A DNA stretch of 64,000 nt, from NCBI RefSeq assembly GCF_033439725.1, contig NW_026944383.1:1488001-1552000 (forward strand). The letters run 5' to 3'. This document shows positions 61,834-64,000 of this stretch, piece by piece; the first letter of the stretch is position 1; the number at the start of each line of letters is the position of its first letter. This DNA comes from Neurospora tetraspora (taxonomy: Eukaryota > Ascomycota > Sordariomycetes > Sordariales > Sordariaceae). Both the position numbers and the translations under genes were made by a program. The notes under the pieces are model-generated. The model saw only the letters and a list, made by a program, of their open reading frames with translations, ran no database searches and was not told the DNA's origin.

Positions 61834-64000
61834 TATAACGACATGGGTCCCGCGACCCTGGACATGGGTACTATGACCCCACTCGTCCCAAGACAAGACC
61901 CACCCTCTCAAGGATATACGCCCCTTAATTGGCTGTACTAATGGCATTGACATACGCGCCCATTCAATTAGCACCGCGACCTACATATCGCATTCACATA
62001 TATTATTAAATTAAATAAGGAAGGCGGTCGAAGCTAGCAAAATCTAGGCTCATCCTATATAAGGGTACACAACCGAGCCTAACTCTCAACCTCTCCGTCT
62101 TTCATTCTTTAACTTTAATTATTTTATTATTTTATATATATTCGTCATACTATAGTTATACGCGCCTGTATTTCAGCTTAATATTTAATTAAAATTAATT
62201 ACATCTATTTAGGAAGGTAACTAAAATCCCCATCGAACCTAAGAACCTGAGAAACCAATAAGTCACTTCATCGACTTTTTAAACCCTGAATTTTATTACT
62301 TTACCGATATCGCAAATTTTAAACCCGATTATTAATTACGATAAGAATTAATTATTATAGTTAATTACGCTTAGGGAGCGCTATTAGGCCGTTCTTTCGT
62401 CCCCAATACCAAATATCTTTATAATTCTAAATACAATACTTATACCGCTAATTACGACGATAACAATCGTTTTAAAGATGATGAATTTTCCTATAAATAA
62501 GAAGATAATAAAAAGGAAAACCTTAACTACGAAAGTAATAATAATTCTTTCCGTACTATTATAGAAATAAAAGTTAGTACTTCTACTTTAGCCTACATTA
62601 TTTAAAAATTTTAAATCGTTTACAACCTTAAATTTAAAAACCTACGAAAATTCGCTACCAATTTAAAACATAATTTCCTATATAATAAATACATTTTTAA
62701 AACGAATTCTCCCTTTAACCCTTAATATAAATTCCTACGTAAATAATAATAATAGGTTTACAAGGAGTCCCTTATTAAAGGCTTCCCAAGTCTAACTATA
62801 GTCCGTAAATACGTCCTACCCTATAAGTAGTAAACTAATTATAATGTCCTTTATTATTATATTTACTTAAATTATAATTATTTTAACAATTTATCGGATT
62901 CCCGCTGCGATAATTTTACTACTAGTAATTCCTAAATCCGCCGTATCTTTATTAATACTAGGAAATTGAATAATTAAATAGTAGACCTATTTACCAAACC
63001 CTATTCCCCTATTATAACTGACCTCTTTAAAAAGCCGGTCCCTTAGGATAATTTAATTAATAATTTAATTTTTTAGATAAATAAACTATACACGTTAATT
63101 AATAACCGCTACTATATTTTATAAGTAAACAAAATTATTAAAAACAATACTAACTATATTAATATATTAGATAATAAGAATAGAGACGCTTAGGGTAATC
63201 GTATTATTAATTTTAAAATAATTATTTAGGACGGCTAACTATCGTTCGCTATTAAAAATTAAAATAGTCCCTTAATTTTCTAATAATTTTTTACCTTCTT
63301 AGGTTAAAATTTTAATACTATATAAATTAAATTTAGTACTAGAATATATACCTTGGAAGCTTTTATTAATATTATTAAAGAAGTCGCTTAAATATTATAT
63401 TATACCTATAATATTATATTTAAAATAAATAAATAGATTATATATTTTATTTAGAAAGTTAAAGAATATTAAGTAAACGTCGATACCCGCTTTAGAATTA
63501 GCTAAAACGAAGCTGAACTAATAAATTTAAATTAAATATTCGAATTTAAATAATAATTAATTATAATTAAAGGTAATAAGAAGCTATTTAAGTAAGAGGT
63601 CTATTATTTCTATAAAATTTATAATAAATTCTATTACGATTATTGAAACGTTAATAAGTTTTTTAAAGAAGTTATTAACTTTATTACCGAATATATTAAA
63701 TTTATTTTAGCCTTAATAGAGAAACGTTATAACATTTAAATTGAATTTATTAATAAAGATTATAAGGCCGAAATTAATTAAATTAATATTTAATACAATA
63801 TTAAAATTACCCACTTTAAAGCGTAAGTCGCTAATTTAATTCGTTTAATTACCCTAATAGGTATAATTCCCGAAGAGTTAAAGGTTATTAATCCGTTACA
63901 TTATAATCTAGACAATAACGACGATAATAACAACGACGACTATAACCATCCTCATAATCTTCCCTCTATTTTCTATATTAATAATTACAGTAATTAAAAT
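61834..64000 (+). mobile_element. Probable LTR retrotransposon fossil inserted in Harbinger copy, truncated by window
   Basis: At 61834 the Harbinger homology breaks. A GC-richer, promoter-like stretch of about 330-350 bp follows, starting TATAACGACATGGG and holding a TATA-like CCTATATAAGGG near 62055-62066. Then comes nearly 2 kb of AT-rich, RIP-type sequence that could be a gag region. This fits a 5' LTR and internal start, but only one LTR is inside the window and no family-specific motif is readable, so family and orientation are uncertain. It is broken and must be younger than the Harbinger copy it interrupts. Confidence 0.5.

Overview
This window looks like nuclear DNA of a filamentous ascomycete, probably a Sordariomycete. 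The genes have short introns with GTRNGT donors, CTAAC-like branch sites and short polypyrimidine stretches. The gene set is typically fungal: a Zn2Cys6 regulator, DUF3716-type cysteine-rich proteins and an F-box protein. GC-balanced DNA alternates with very AT-rich blocks (about 8.1-19.9, 26.3-29.7, 36.6-39.6 and 60.7-64 kb). Copies of the same element in those blocks differ almost only by C-to-T and G-to-A changes, the mark of repeat-induced point mutation (RIP).

Layout. 0-8 kb is a gene island: a partial single-pass membrane protein gene (minus strand), a tandem pair of DUF3716-like genes (the first apparently decaying), and a five-exon gene for a SHB17-type sedoheptulose-1,7-bisphosphatase. 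At 8.1 kb a tRNA gene with an Asp-like body is cut in two. A pogo/Fot-type DNA transposon (98-bp inverted repeats, TA target duplication) sits in its D arm, and a complete but broken Ty3/Gypsy-like LTR element lies inside that transposon, so the tRNA halves are now 11.8 kb apart. A SAM-dependent methyltransferase gene follows (20.4-21.9 kb) with an 8-nt micro-exon. 22-26 kb has no recognisable gene but holds a 283-bp MITE with covarying hairpins. A second pogo copy without the LTR insertion lies at 26.3-29.7 kb. 29.7-36.5 kb and 39.7-45.4 kb are GC-balanced stretches without recognisable genes, on either side of a PIF/Harbinger-like element (36.5-39.65 kb, TTA duplication). The right third has a Zn2Cys6 transcription factor with a GC-AG intron, an F-box protein, a VHS/GAT trafficking protein, and a second Harbinger-like copy interrupted by another LTR-type element that runs off the edge.

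The host genes do not form a pathway. SHB17 feeds ribose synthesis. The methyltransferase, F-box protein, VHS/GAT protein and Zn2Cys6 factor are housekeeping or regulatory genes typical of fungal chromosome arms. The most informative parts are structural: the split tRNA, the nested elements with an insertion-free sibling for comparison, hairpins inside the inverted repeats of three different element families, the micro-exon, and the DUF3716 pair sharing a conserved intron and a C-terminal repeat motif. All exon boundaries were inferred by eye from splice signals and protein continuity. No database search was run.
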